Shown here: piece after piece, positions 8,001 through 17,757 of the stretch
How positions within the stretch are numbered: position 1 is the first letter of the stretch
Layout of the letters: the number at the start of each line of letters is the position of its first letter
Assembly: GCF_002846365.1 (NCBI RefSeq)
Contig: NZ_PJMW01000002.1
Location: forward strand, 2,728,001-2,792,000
Direction of reading: 5' to 3'
Length of the DNA: 64,000 nucleotides
Source of the DNA: Nocardia fluminea
GTDB lineage: Bacteria; Actinomycetota; Actinomycetes; Mycobacteriales; Mycobacteriaceae
Made by a program: the position numbers and the translations under genes
The notes under the pieces: generated by a model
The model's input: the letters and a program-made list of their open reading frames with translations, nothing else
What the model was told of the DNA's origin: nothing
The model's database searches: none

Positions 8001-8214
8001 CCAGCTTCCGATTCAGGCCGCGCGGGCGCTCGGGGTTTCCCGAAACTTGGTGCGGGCGAGGCTTGCTGAGCTCGGCGGAATCGGGCATCCCAATGCGTCA
8101 CGTGATGCTCGGCGTCGGGAGTGGGACCGCAAGGCGCTCCCCACTATGTCACCACTAATTCAGCTGGGCGGCCCGTTGCTGACCGTTGTCCATCGTTGTC
8201 GAAAGTTGTCGTAG
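7999..8214 (+). pseudogene. HTH-coding frame without a start codon
   Basis: In the +1 frame relative to the upstream gene, starting at its stop codon, 71 codons are open and encode a second HTH-like segment (LPIQAARALGVSRNLVRARLAELGG) followed by a basic stretch. No ATG, GTG or TTG exists in this frame after the preceding in-frame stop at 7951. It is either the lost 3' part of the 7545 gene after a frameshift or a remnant of another excisionase-like gene. Confidence 0.35.
8148..8162 (+). repeat. Candidate integrase arm-type site, left copy
   Basis: GTCACCACTAATTCA here matches GTCCCCACTAATTCA at 8395-8409 in the same orientation, with one difference. The two copies flank the tRNA-Ala-like core, as arm-type integrase sites do in attP. 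Confidence 0.4.
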
Positions 8215-8300
8215 CCAGTGCGTTTCACCAGGTAGGAGCGCAAATCAGTTGTCCGATTTGTTGTTTGGAGTTGTCTATGGTAGCCCGTCTCGCCTGTATC

Positions 8301-8336
8301 GAGAAGGTCAGGGGTTCGATTCCCCTTAGCTCCACA
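8301..8336 (+). other. 3' end of tRNA-Ala gene: attachment-site core
   Basis: The sequence contains a perfect T-arm (AGGGG, loop TTCGATT, CCCCT at 8310-8326), the 3' acceptor strand TAGCTCC (8327-8333) and discriminator A. This equals the 3' end of actinobacterial tRNA-Ala. The D-arm, anticodon arm and 5' acceptor strand are missing upstream, so it is not a functional tRNA. Duplicated tRNA 3' ends beside an integrase are the usual core of integrative-element attachment sites. Confidence 0.75.
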
Positions 8337-8394
8337 TATGCGCAGTTCAGGCCATGTTTTTGGTCTGATTTGCGGGCTATGTGGTCACCAGTAA

Positions 8395-8409
8395 GTCCCC
8401 ACTAATTCA
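8395..8409 (+). repeat. Candidate integrase arm-type site, right copy
   Basis: Direct repeat partner of 8148-8162, located between the tRNA-Ala 3' end and the integrase stop codon. A longer similarity includes the preceding TCACCAGTAAG / TCACC contexts. Confidence 0.4.
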
Positions 8410-8480
8410 AATGACGACTATCCGGCGGGGTTCGAGTTGGGCAGCGTATTTCGAACGGATTCGCGAGCGGTCTGAATCTG

Positions 8481-9800
8481 CTATCCGGTCACCGCTCGGT
8501 TGAGGACATCGGCGGCGGCCTTGTGTGGGCGTCCGCGTGCCATGTAGTGGCGTTGGGTCATGGCGGGGTCGACGTGGCCGAGGACATCGGCAGTGACACG
8601 GGCGGAGAGGCCGGCGTCGTCGAGGATGGTGGCCACGGCGTGGCGGAAGCTGTGTGGGGTGATGTCCTCGGCGAACCCGAGGGCTTCGCGGACACGTTGC
8701 CAGCCGTGTCCGACGTTTTGCGGGTCACGCAATGTCCCCACCGCTGAGGGGAAGACCAGGTCCAGGACCTCGGTTCCGGGGTCCGGCGGAGAAGCTGGTC
8801 GGCGGGCGGCCATGGCGGCTTTGCGGAGTTTGAGCATTTCGACCGCGAATCCGGGTATTGCGATGGTGCCGGTCCGGTTCTTCGGGTCGTCTTTCCTGGT
8901 GACCCGGACCAGTCCTTTGCCGGCGACGCGGACGAGTTTTCCGGTGGGGCGCAGTGTTGCGGCGTCGAGGTCGATGTCGGTCCACAACAGTGCGAGCATT
9001 TGCGAGCGGCGTAGGCCGGTGGCGGCGTAGAGGGTGATGACGTCGGCGAGGTCGGCGCTTTCGCAGTACGCAGCGACGGTGGGCGGGGTGTAGGCCTTGA
9101 CCGGTGTGCCGCGTTCTCGTTCTGCCTTGGCGAGCTGTCGTGGGCACGGGATCTGGGAGGTGCGTACGGCGGAGAGGATGTAGCGCAGTTCGTCGGTGGT
9201 GAGGTCGCCGGCGCCGCCGGTGCGGCCTTTGGCTTCGATGTTTTTCGGCATCTGGACTTCGCGGACGGGGTTGACCTCGAGGGGGCTGGTGCGGACGGCG
9301 TAGCGGAACATCCCGGAGAGCACGATGCGTCCGGTGCGCATGTTCGAAGGGCCCCTGGCCTCTCCGACCTCGGTGAGGAAGGTTTCGATGGCTGAGGTGG
9401 TGACTTCGAACAGGCGCCGGTCACCGAAGGCGGTGTTGAACATTTTGGCGATTTCGTCGTAGCGGGCGATGGTGGATTCGGTGCGGTCTTGTGCGATGAG
9501 GCTCGCGCGGTAGCGGACCCAGAGGTCGCGCACGGTCATCGATGTGGACAGTTCCCCGCCGAGGCCGACGGTGATGACGGCTGCGGCTGCCATGACGGCG
9601 TCGAGGGCTCGTTGGCCGGTGCGGTCGGGGATCGGGCGGTGGCGGGAGTCGAGTTTGGTCGGGGAGACACGCATGAGCTCTCGGCGTTTTCCGGAGGAAT
9701 CGCGGACCCGGACGCGGGCTTTCCAGTGCCCGGGAGCGAGTTCGGTGAGCATCGGTTTGCCGGGGACCCCGAGGGGCCGGGGTGGTCTACCGCGGGTCAT
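8481..9800 (-). CDS. int: Tyrosine recombinase (site-specific integrase)
   Basis: 439 residues from the ATG at 9800 (MTRGRPPRP). The first part carries an AP2-like arm-binding segment (WKARVRVRDSSGKRREL) and a SAM-like core-binding domain (about residues 120-210). The catalytic domain shows the Arg box ATGLRRSQMLALLW, HSFRHAVATIL (H-x-x-R), and the downstream LGH plus QRHY nucleophile Tyr. It ends 145 bp from the tRNA-Ala 3' fragment, the expected target. No good Shine-Dalgarno precedes the start, so a leaderless or alternative start is possible. It should integrate and, with an excisionase, excise the element. Confidence 0.88.
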   Translation of the reverse strand: MTRGRPPRPLGVPGKPMLTELAPGHWKARVRVRDSSGKRRELMRVSPTKLDSRHRPIPDRTGQRALDAVMAAAAVITVGLGGELSTSMTVRDLWVRYRASLIAQDRTESTIARYDEIAKMFNTAFGDRRLFEVTTSAIETFLTEVGEARGPSNMRTGRIVLSGMFRYAVRTSPLEVNPVREVQMPKNIEAKGRTGGAGDLTTDELRYILSAVRTSQIPCPRQLAKAERERGTPVKAYTPPTVAAYCESADLADVITLYAATGLRRSQMLALLWTDIDLDAATLRPTGKLVRVAGKGLVRVTRKDDPKNRTGTIAIPGFAVEMLKLRKAAMAARRPASPPDPGTEVLDLVFPSAVGTLRDPQNVGHGWQRVREALGFAEDITPHSFRHAVATILDDAGLSARVTADVLGHVDPAMTQRHYMARGRPHKAAADVLNRAVTG

Positions 9801-10211
9801 GGGTACACCGATTGAGTCGGTTGTTGTGGGTGGCGGCTGTCTTGGTGTGGTGTGGCAACGAAATCCCTTTCCGTTCGGTGAGTTGGGGAGTCGGCGTCGT
9901 CTGCGGGTGGAGTTCGGGGTTCGACCTCGCGCAGTGCGCGTCGAGCACGCGGCGTCGGTCCACGTGACCTGTGTCTGGGGAGGCGACTTTTCTGAATGCG
10001 CAGCTCTAGCGGCTGCTGCGACCATTACGGTGGCGGCGGCGGTCGACCGTGTGGAGGATTGCTATGTCGCGCGAGAGGCGCCATGACCGTCTACCTGGCC
10101 CTGAACTAGCGCACCGGGCCCTGATTCGGCGTCGTCGAGTAAGTCCATCTCGGCGACGGCGACTGCCAGACTTGTCACCCCGCCTACGAACTGTTCGGTG
10201 TGCGCGTCGAC

Positions 10212-10361
10212 GGCCACCCCTCGCGAGCGAGGATGAAGCCTCCCGATCGAGCTGCGGCACCTTTGCGTATGCGTGCTCCCCGGGCGCGCGGAATGAAGCC
10301 AGGGTGGGGGAGGTGCAGCTGTCCGGCCTACAGTGCTCCCCGCCCGAGCGGGGATGAAGCC
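10212..10361 (+). CRISPR. Degenerate three-repeat type I-E CRISPR array without cas genes
   Basis: Three repeats end in GGATGAAGCC or AATGAAGCC: 10212-10240 (29 nt), 10273-10300 (28 nt) and 10333-10361 (29 nt). The last starts GTGCTCCCCGC and contains the GCGGGG half of the hairpin, the actinobacterial I-E consensus. The two spacers (10241-10272 and 10301-10332) are each exactly 32 nt, as in I-E arrays. The first repeat is the most degenerate. No cas gene lies in the window, so this is an orphan relic. Confidence 0.75.
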
Positions 10362-10400
10362 ACCGCCGGCCCCATTACAGGCAAGTCATGAGACTGCATG

Positions 10401-10730
10401 GTTCTGAGCGCCAAAGTGAACACCACGCGAGCGCGAATCCCGACACCACCTGCCGACGGCTCGATGTCCGTCAGCGCGAATTTCAACACCGCCGCCCGAG
10501 CTCGGCTCGTCCGGCGCGCTCGCCGTCCGGCGGCGCCAAGCCGCCGATCGCTGCTGATCTGGGCGACCTCCGCGTGCCGAGGGCGATTCGGCGGCACGAC
10601 GACCCGCAACGCAACGGCCCTTCCTCTGGCTCGGGTGGTGTCGAAATTCGCGCTGACGATCGGCAGACCAAGATCGCGAAGTGGTGTTCGAGTTCGCGCT
10701 CGGGTGGTGTCAGTTTTCGCGCTCTTAGCC
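10401..10730. repeat. MITE-like element with clustered inverted subterminal repeats
   Basis: The left part carries three units of the type GCGCGAATTTCAACACC or variants (about 10407-10425, 10431-10450, 10472-10490). The right part carries three inverted units GGTGTCGAAATTCGCGC or variants (about 10635-10652, 10682-10700, 10704-10722). This resembles the multiple transposase-binding repeats at the ends of IS21-like elements, but only ~330 bp lie between the outer units and no transposase is encoded. Confidence 0.5.
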
Positions 10731-10835
10731 AACTGCATGCCGCTGCGGGAGATGCCGATGATGGATCATCTCCGTGTCGTGGGTATCGGCGAGTTCAGCC
10801 AGCATCTGTGCTGAGGGATCGCATCGACTGTCCGG

Positions 10836-11047
10836 TGACAGTGAAGATGAGCCACGCCAACCTCGCTGACCTGCGGTGGCCCATTTTGAGTGGCAGACTC
10901 CCCGACCCGATTTGCCATTCAAAGTGAGCCAACTCTCTCCATCGGCCACGGCGAACTGGCTGGTCGGGCTCTCGATGGTCCAGGTTCAGTGGCAAGGCTG
11001 CGTCGATGGCTCAGGTGGGTTGGCAATAGCCTATTTTCACTGGCAAC
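10836..11047. repeat. Cluster of six GGCCCAnnTTnAnTGGCAA-type repeats
   Basis: Units related to GGCCCATTTTGAGTGGCA occur at about 10836-10853 (minus), 10877-10896 (plus), 10912-10930 (minus), 10977-10995 (plus), 11008-11026 (plus) and 11028-11047 (plus). Such repeats are typical of IS21-family ends in actinobacteria. No transposase gene remains here, so this is probably a remnant of nested insertion ends. Confidence 0.45.
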
Positions 11048-11280
11048 GGACATCGGCTGAAGCGTTGCTCAGTGTCGGATCTCACCGATCCGATTGGTGA
11101 ATTCTGACGTCGCCGGGTGTGGCAGGGCGGGATTGTCGACCAGTTGGCAGCACGCAACAGTGACAGCGGCGACCAGCAGAGTTCCGGGCGAAGATCCGTT
11201 GAGACAACGCTCAGCTAAGCCAGCGACGGGCCACTGGCCAGCGATAATCCCGGCGACGTCGATGGTCACCCCAGCCATAA

Positions 11281-11815
11281 TCTCCGACGTGAAAGAAGTC
11301 GAGGTCGTCGTCCAGTACGAGCGCGCGACTCTGCACGTCGGCGGGGTGTTCCTGAAGATCGACGCTGAACAGTCGAACACCGACACCAAGGTCGAGGCGA
11401 TGGCCGGCACCGTTCCCGACTCCGGATGTTCTGTGGCGTAAGCCACCAGTGCTCGCGCTCGCCGCTCTGCCAGGATTGGCACTCGGCGCCTCGGTGAGCC
11501 GTCGACCGCATCGCCAGCGGCGTGGGCCGCAGCGGGCGCCACCATACGGAAGCTGCACGACGCGCCGCTACCGCCATGGCCCGGCCGCAGCCTCGACGCG
11601 CACGCATCGGAGCTCAACCGCAAATGTGCAGCGCTTACCAGGAGCGGGGTGGCCCCACCAACGTAGTCGCACACAACCGCCGGATAGCCGAGATCGCGCT
11701 TCGGCCGTGAACGCCGGCATTCACCCACGGCGACCTCCAGATCTCCCATGTGTTCGTCGAAGGCGATGAGGTCACTGGCGTTAACCGGTGCAGCGAGGGA
11801 AGGCGTTTCTCGCGG
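11281..11815 (+). pseudogene. Decayed aminoglycoside-phosphotransferase-like gene
   Basis: Pieces of an APH/choline-kinase-fold protein appear in order but in different frames. First comes EVEVVVQYERATLHVGGVFLKID at 11290-11370 (N-lobe with the ATP-site Lys). LALAALPGLALG follows near 11450, NRRIAEIALRP near 11680-11710, then FTHGDLQISHVFVEGDEVTGV at 11722-11790, which holds the HGD catalytic loop. Several frameshifts and the loss of the C-terminal part make it non-functional. It probably once phosphorylated a small molecule; resistance cannot be inferred. Confidence 0.6.
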
Positions 11816-12078
11816 GGTGGGCGGTCGTTGGCGATCAACACCGCCATCCACGACAACGGCAGTGTCACCCCCATGATCGCCGCGGCCACCCAGCCGGGAC
11901 CACCAGCGGCGTACACGGCGGTGGCCAACAGCAACGACGGCACCCGACACGCCATCAGGACCACGTACTTGCGGACCCGACGGCGATGCTGTTCGGGGTA
12001 GGACAAGCCCACGGCGGTGATCAACGCCGCCTGCCGCTCGTCCCCGTCGGCGGCAGAGCCCGGCGCAGACCGTTTCAT
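11635..12078 (-). CDS. DUF3099 membrane protein, possibly with altered C-terminus
   Basis: 147 residues from the ATG at 12078. Residues ~18-90 match the actinobacterial DUF3099 family: AVGLSYPEQHRRRVRKYVVLM, then two transmembrane segments ending in SWMAVLIANDRPP. After about residue 95 the sequence runs antisense to the aph relic and loses family character, so the original end was probably lost at the junction near 11800. No strong Shine-Dalgarno is visible. Function unknown even in the family. Confidence 0.5.
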   Translation of the reverse strand: MKRSAPGSAADGDERQAALITAVGLSYPEQHRRRVRKYVVLMACRVPSLLLATAVYAAGGPGWVAAAIMGVTLPLSWMAVLIANDRPPREKRLPSLHRLTPVTSSPSTNTWEIWRSPWVNAGVHGRSAISAIRRLCATTLVGPPRSW

Positions 12079-12389
12079 GCGCAGGCCTTACCCGCCTGTG
12101 CCGGACCGAATCACCGCGCGAATGTCGGATCCGCAGTGAGCGCATTGCTGACTGTATCGTCGGCCCGGATGCGATGTCGGTGACCGGCGCCTGGCCGAGC
12201 TGCTCCTGCGCGATCACGGCGGGCGAAGCAGATGCCGGTACGCATTGCCACCGATGTCGACGGGTGGGGCCCGGGAACTGTTTTAGGCGAGCAGGCGCGG
12301 GCATTTCGCAACAGGTCGTGTTGGGGCGATCGGATCGTGCAGTCCCGAGTGGCGAACTGACTTGTCACAGGGGGCGGAAAGGGGCTGTG
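12079..12389. other. Stretch without a recognisable gene
   Basis: Between the DUF3099 start and the cydA fragment I see no convincing gene, RNA or repeat. It may hold the promoter of the truncated cydA. Confidence 0.4.
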
Positions 12390-12738
12390 ATGGTGTCGAA
12401 CACAGTGGTCTCGCTCCTGGTGGCGAGTGGGGAAGGACCGCCGGGCTTGTTGCCCGCTCGCCAGCAGATGGCGTTCTCGTTGGGCTGGCATATCGTGCTG
12501 GCCTGTTTCGGTGTCGCCTTTCCCGCCATGATCTATGTCGTGCACCGGCGTGGCCTGGTCCGGGAGGATTCCGTCGCGCTGGGGCTGGCCAAAAGGTGGG
12601 CGACGGTCTCGGCGATCCTGTTCGCGATCGGTGCTGTTTCCGGGACGGTGCTCAGTTTCGAAATGGGGCTGTTGTGGCCGGGGCTCATGGGCCGCTACGG
12701 CGATGTGCTCGGTCTGCCGTTCGCCTTGGAGGGCCTGG
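12390..12738 (+). pseudogene. cydA: 5' fragment of cytochrome bd oxidase subunit I
   Basis: From the ATG at 12390 (with GGGGCGGAAAGGGG upstream) the first ~116 codons match CydA. They show LPARQQMAFSLGWHIVLACFGVAFP (the heme b595 ligand His region and first TM) and GTVLSFEMGLLWPGLMGRYGDVLGLPFALEG. After FALEG the family similarity stops abruptly and the downstream DNA codes on the opposite strand. Full CydA is about 450-500 residues, so this is a broken gene cut by recombination. Confidence 0.75.
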
Positions 12739-12843
12739 ACACCAGTTATCGGGGCCCACCCGGGCGCGGACAGCCTCGATGTGGGCGCCGCAGCCCGACC
12801 AGGTGGTTTTACCGCAGGTGCGGCATCGCACCGGTGAGCACAT
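12685..12843 (-). CDS. Small Cys-rich protein (CxxCGKTTWxGCGxH type)
   Basis: 52 codons. The sequence begins MCSPVRCRTCGKTTWSGCGAH and continues to NWCPG, matching a widespread actinobacterial family of very small proteins with CxxC...GCGxH that probably bind zinc or are redox active. The ATG overlaps the stop of the upstream Rv2466c-like gene as TGATG, so translation is coupled. The last ~15 codons run through the cydA remnant and are probably an artificial extension made by the junction near 12736. Confidence 0.6.
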   Translation of the reverse strand: MCSPVRCRTCGKTTWSGCGAHIEAVRARVGPDNWCPGPPRRTADRAHRRSGP

Positions 12844-13463
12844 CAGCGGGCCTCCTCGGTGGTGGCATCAATTGTGGGCGGGCCTTGATAGGGGCGATGC
12901 AGGGCAGCGAATCCCGGGGTGGTCGCGGCGGTGACCAAGGCGGCGAGCAGGCCCGGGCCGCGCTGCGCGGTCGGGGATTCGGTCAGGACGGGGCCGTGGA
13001 AGCCGTGTCCGTCGATGACGATGATCGGACTGCCACCGGCGCTGCCGAGCGCGTCCTGACTGGCTCGGTGGGTGTTCGCGAGTTCGGCGTCGAGGGCGGT
13101 GTCCTCGGTACGCTGGGCCAATGCCGGATCCAGGCCGGCCTCGGTGAGTGCGTCGGTGAGCGCGTCGTGATCGATCTCGTCGCCGCGAACGTGCAGTCGT
13201 GTCCCCAGCGTCTCATACAGTCGCGCGAAGGCCTCGCTTCCGGCGGTGTCGGTCGCCGCGGCGAAGACCCGGCCGAGGCGGCGTGATCGCTGGATCATCG
13301 GCTTGTGATCGGCGTCGACGTCGCTGCCTTCATTGAGCACCGCCAAGCTCATCTGTTGTAGCCGCACAGTGTGCGGACCGGATTCGGTGGCGGCGAGCAG
13401 CCACCGCGAGGTCACCCATGCGAACGGGCAGACGGGATCGAGATACAGGTCGATTTCGGCCAT
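12843..13463 (-). CDS. Rv2466c/DsbA-like thioredoxin-fold oxidoreductase
   Basis: 206 residues from the ATG at 13463 behind AGGAGG. The N-terminus (MAEIDLYLDPVCPFAW) is the active-site strand of the mycothiol-dependent Rv2466c family (DsbA superfamily). Only Cys12 is present: the second Cys of a CxxC is Ala. A cis-Pro-type motif (GGSPIIVIDG) follows near residue 160, with an inserted helical domain between. It would act in the cytoplasm with mycothiol in thiol/disulfide or nitro-reduction chemistry (family knowledge). It sits in the divergon bearing CsoR-type operators. Confidence 0.75.
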   Translation of the reverse strand: MAEIDLYLDPVCPFAWVTSRWLLAATESGPHTVRLQQMSLAVLNEGSDVDADHKPMIQRSRRLGRVFAAATDTAGSEAFARLYETLGTRLHVRGDEIDHDALTDALTEAGLDPALAQRTEDTALDAELANTHRASQDALGSAGGSPIIVIDGHGFHGPVLTESPTAQRGPGLLAALVTAATTPGFAALHRPYQGPPTIDATTEEAR

Positions 13464-13564
13464 CGACGGCCTCCTGAGGGAAATGGTAGGAACGGCGGCT
13501 GGCGCCTTGGCATGAGCCGTGGGCCGCCGCGCAGGGTTTCGATGCGGTGCGAAAGTTGGGCCGA

Positions 13565-13786
13565 TCAGTGGCTGCCGCGGGGTCGACCCTGCAGGTCGAC
13601 TCCCAACACCGGACCGAGCAAGCAGAAGTTGAACACTCCCGCCGCGATGGGGACCAGCCCGATGATCGCCACCACGATCCCGGCGGTCCCGCCGACCAGG
13701 AGCAAACCCGCGGCGATCACCACGATTCCGGCGGCGATACGGGCCAGGCGCCCGGCGGTACTTCGCATGAATTCGACGATGCCCAT
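13565..13786 (-). CDS. DUF2892 (YgaP-type) membrane protein
   Basis: 73 residues with an ATG at 13786 and AGGAG upstream. It starts MGIVEFMRSTAGRLARIAAG and has two transmembrane helices with the ending FNFCLLGPVLGVD, the DUF2892 signature that also forms the membrane part of the rhodanese YgaP. First gene of the minus arm of the CsoR-type divergon. The link to sulfur chemistry is suggested by the family; the exact role is unknown. Confidence 0.7.
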   Translation of the reverse strand: MGIVEFMRSTAGRLARIAAGIVVIAAGLLLVGGTAGIVVAIIGLVPIAAGVFNFCLLGPVLGVDLQGRPRGSH

Positions 13787-13830
13787 AACGCTGCACTCCT
13801 TCGACACAGGAACAGGGGTTGCGCTCGACT

Positions 13831-13881
13831 ATACCCCCTGGGGTATTGTCGAACTCGATATCAATATACCCCAGGGGGTAT
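13831..13881. promoter_or_regulatory. Two CsoR-family operators in the divergent promoter
   Basis: ATACCCCCTGGGGTAT (13831-13846) and ATACCCCAGGGGGTAT (13866-13881) are exact reverse complements of each other, spaced 35 bp centre to centre. They have the A/T-flanked G/C-tract form bound by CsoR/RcnR/CstR regulators. The second ends just before the mmpL ribosome binding site; the first faces the DUF2892/Rv2466c-like arm. Confidence 0.8.
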
Positions 13882-13895
13882 TAAAGGAGGGTCGG

Positions 13896-16404
<2,509 letters not shown>

Positions 16405-16452
16405 CCCCGCACAGCGCGGGGTCGGGTACGCACACTGGAAGGACTCCCGCCG

Positions 16453-16692
16453 ATGGCATTGCCACCGCGACCGCACGGATGGACCATCACCCGCCTCGTC
16501 CCGGCCCTGGCCGGGACCCTGGTCCTGCTCAGCGTATTGCTGAGTGTGACCCTGTCCCCGTGGTGGCTGATTCTGGCCGCCCTGGTCGGGGCGAACCTGC
16601 TGCTCTACAGCGCGGCGGGCTGGTGCCCGGCCACCCTGGTGATGCGCCGACTCGGTCTGACCGACACGACCTGCCCAACCCCCACCGCCTGA
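16453..16692 (+). CDS. DUF2892 (YgaP-type) membrane protein
   Basis: 79 residues, two transmembrane helices (about 15-32 and 36-55), then SAAGWCPATLVMRRLGL with the conserved G-x-C-P of DUF2892. It follows the repressor by 48 nt, with GGAAGGACTC before the ATG. It is the second DUF2892 in this regulon; paralogues on both arms of one regulon support a real functional link with the thiol protein and DUF302. Confidence 0.7.
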   Translation: MALPPRPHGWTITRLVPALAGTLVLLSVLLSVTLSPWWLILAALVGANLLLYSAAGWCPATLVMRRLGLTDTTCPTPTA

Positions 16693-16719
16693 CCACTCTC
16701 CTCGGATCGGAGCACACGA

Positions 16720-17127
16720 ATGGACCTGGCCCTGTCGACCACGCTGCACACCACCTTCGACGACGCGCTCGAACGCACCCGAGACGCGTTGGCCGAGCAA
16801 GGATTCGGCATCCTCACCGAGATCGACATGCAAGCCACCCTCAAAGCCAAACTCGGCCACGACATGGAGGACTACCGCATCCTCGGCGCCTGCAACCCAC
16901 CCCTGGCCCACCAAGCGGTCGAGATCAACCGCCAGATCGGGCTCCTGTTGCCCTGCAATGTCGTGGTCCGTCGCGACCGGACCGACACCGACACCATCAT
17001 CGTCGAAGCGATGAACCCCCAGCTCATGGTCGCAGTCACCGGTCAGCCCGCACTCGATCCGGTCGCCGAGGATGCAACCACCCGCCTGCGCGCAGCCCTG
17101 GCTGCGCTGGGGGCCACGGGGATTTGA
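16720..17127 (+). CDS. DUF302 protein
   Basis: 135 residues. The family signature is complete: GFGILTEIDMQATLKAKL (about 28-45), YRILGACNPPLAHQA (58-72) and GLLLPCNVVV (79-88), with the conserved Cys in CNPP and LPCN. DUF302 proteins bind small ligands or metals and often sit beside sulfur-metabolism and CsoR-family genes. Last gene of the csoR-like operon, 27 nt after DUF2892. Confidence 0.78.
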   Translation: MDLALSTTLHTTFDDALERTRDALAEQGFGILTEIDMQATLKAKLGHDMEDYRILGACNPPLAHQAVEINRQIGLLLPCNVVVRRDRTDTDTIIVEAMNPQLMVAVTGQPALDPVAEDATTRLRAALAALGATGI

Positions 17128-17757
17128 CATGACGCCCACCGTCCCGGTCTATCCCGGTCACTGCGCCAGACTGCCGCGCCTTCCCAACGAGCCGATCGTC
17201 CCTACGGCCCTGAGCCGATTATCGACGACCCGAATAACCTTGGCACGCCGCTCGGTGAGACCACCCACCACATCTCACTCCGGCCTTCGCCAAGCCTAGG
17301 CTTTCCGACCGACCCGCCGAGCAAGCGCGCCGGTTCGAGACCTCGGACTCCGAGTGCACCGGTGGTGACTGGTTGCAGAGCGGGACCGATGGCGTCCTTG
17401 CCGGTGCCCGGCCGGGGGGATGCGTATCGCACTCACATGTAGCACCGGTGCATCAGCCACTGGCACTGAAGCAATTGAATATCAAGGAAATGATAGAATG
17501 ATTGCCAACGCGAGGTGGTATGACGTGAGCAATGGGGCTGGATACATTGCAGCGCAGCTTCCTTCCAGAACCCTCATCAGCAATTACAGTAGCTATAGCC
17601 CGAAATCCTTTCTAATCTGCAGCAGACCCCGCACCCCAGCGCGGTCCTGAACCTGCTCGTCGGCCGTGCTGGGCCTGGCAAGCCACAGCAAAGCGACCGA
17701 GATGGTACGCCTGGAATGTAGGCCTTTGATCGGACTTCGTTGTCATGCGAAATCCGC
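17128..17757. other. Stretch without a recognisable gene
   Basis: About 630 nt between two convergent clusters. The part from ~17420 to 17640 is noticeably richer in A/T than its surroundings. I see no convincing coding frame, RNA or IS relic. Confidence 0.4.

Noticed and set aside
8262..8336. Complete functional tRNA-Ala gene
   Set aside because: Only the T-arm and 3' acceptor strand are present; the 5' half cannot fold into D and anticodon arms.
11069..12304. 411-codon minus-strand frame
   Set aside because: It crosses the aph pseudogene antisense and runs out of frame with the DUF3099 core, so it is not a single gene.
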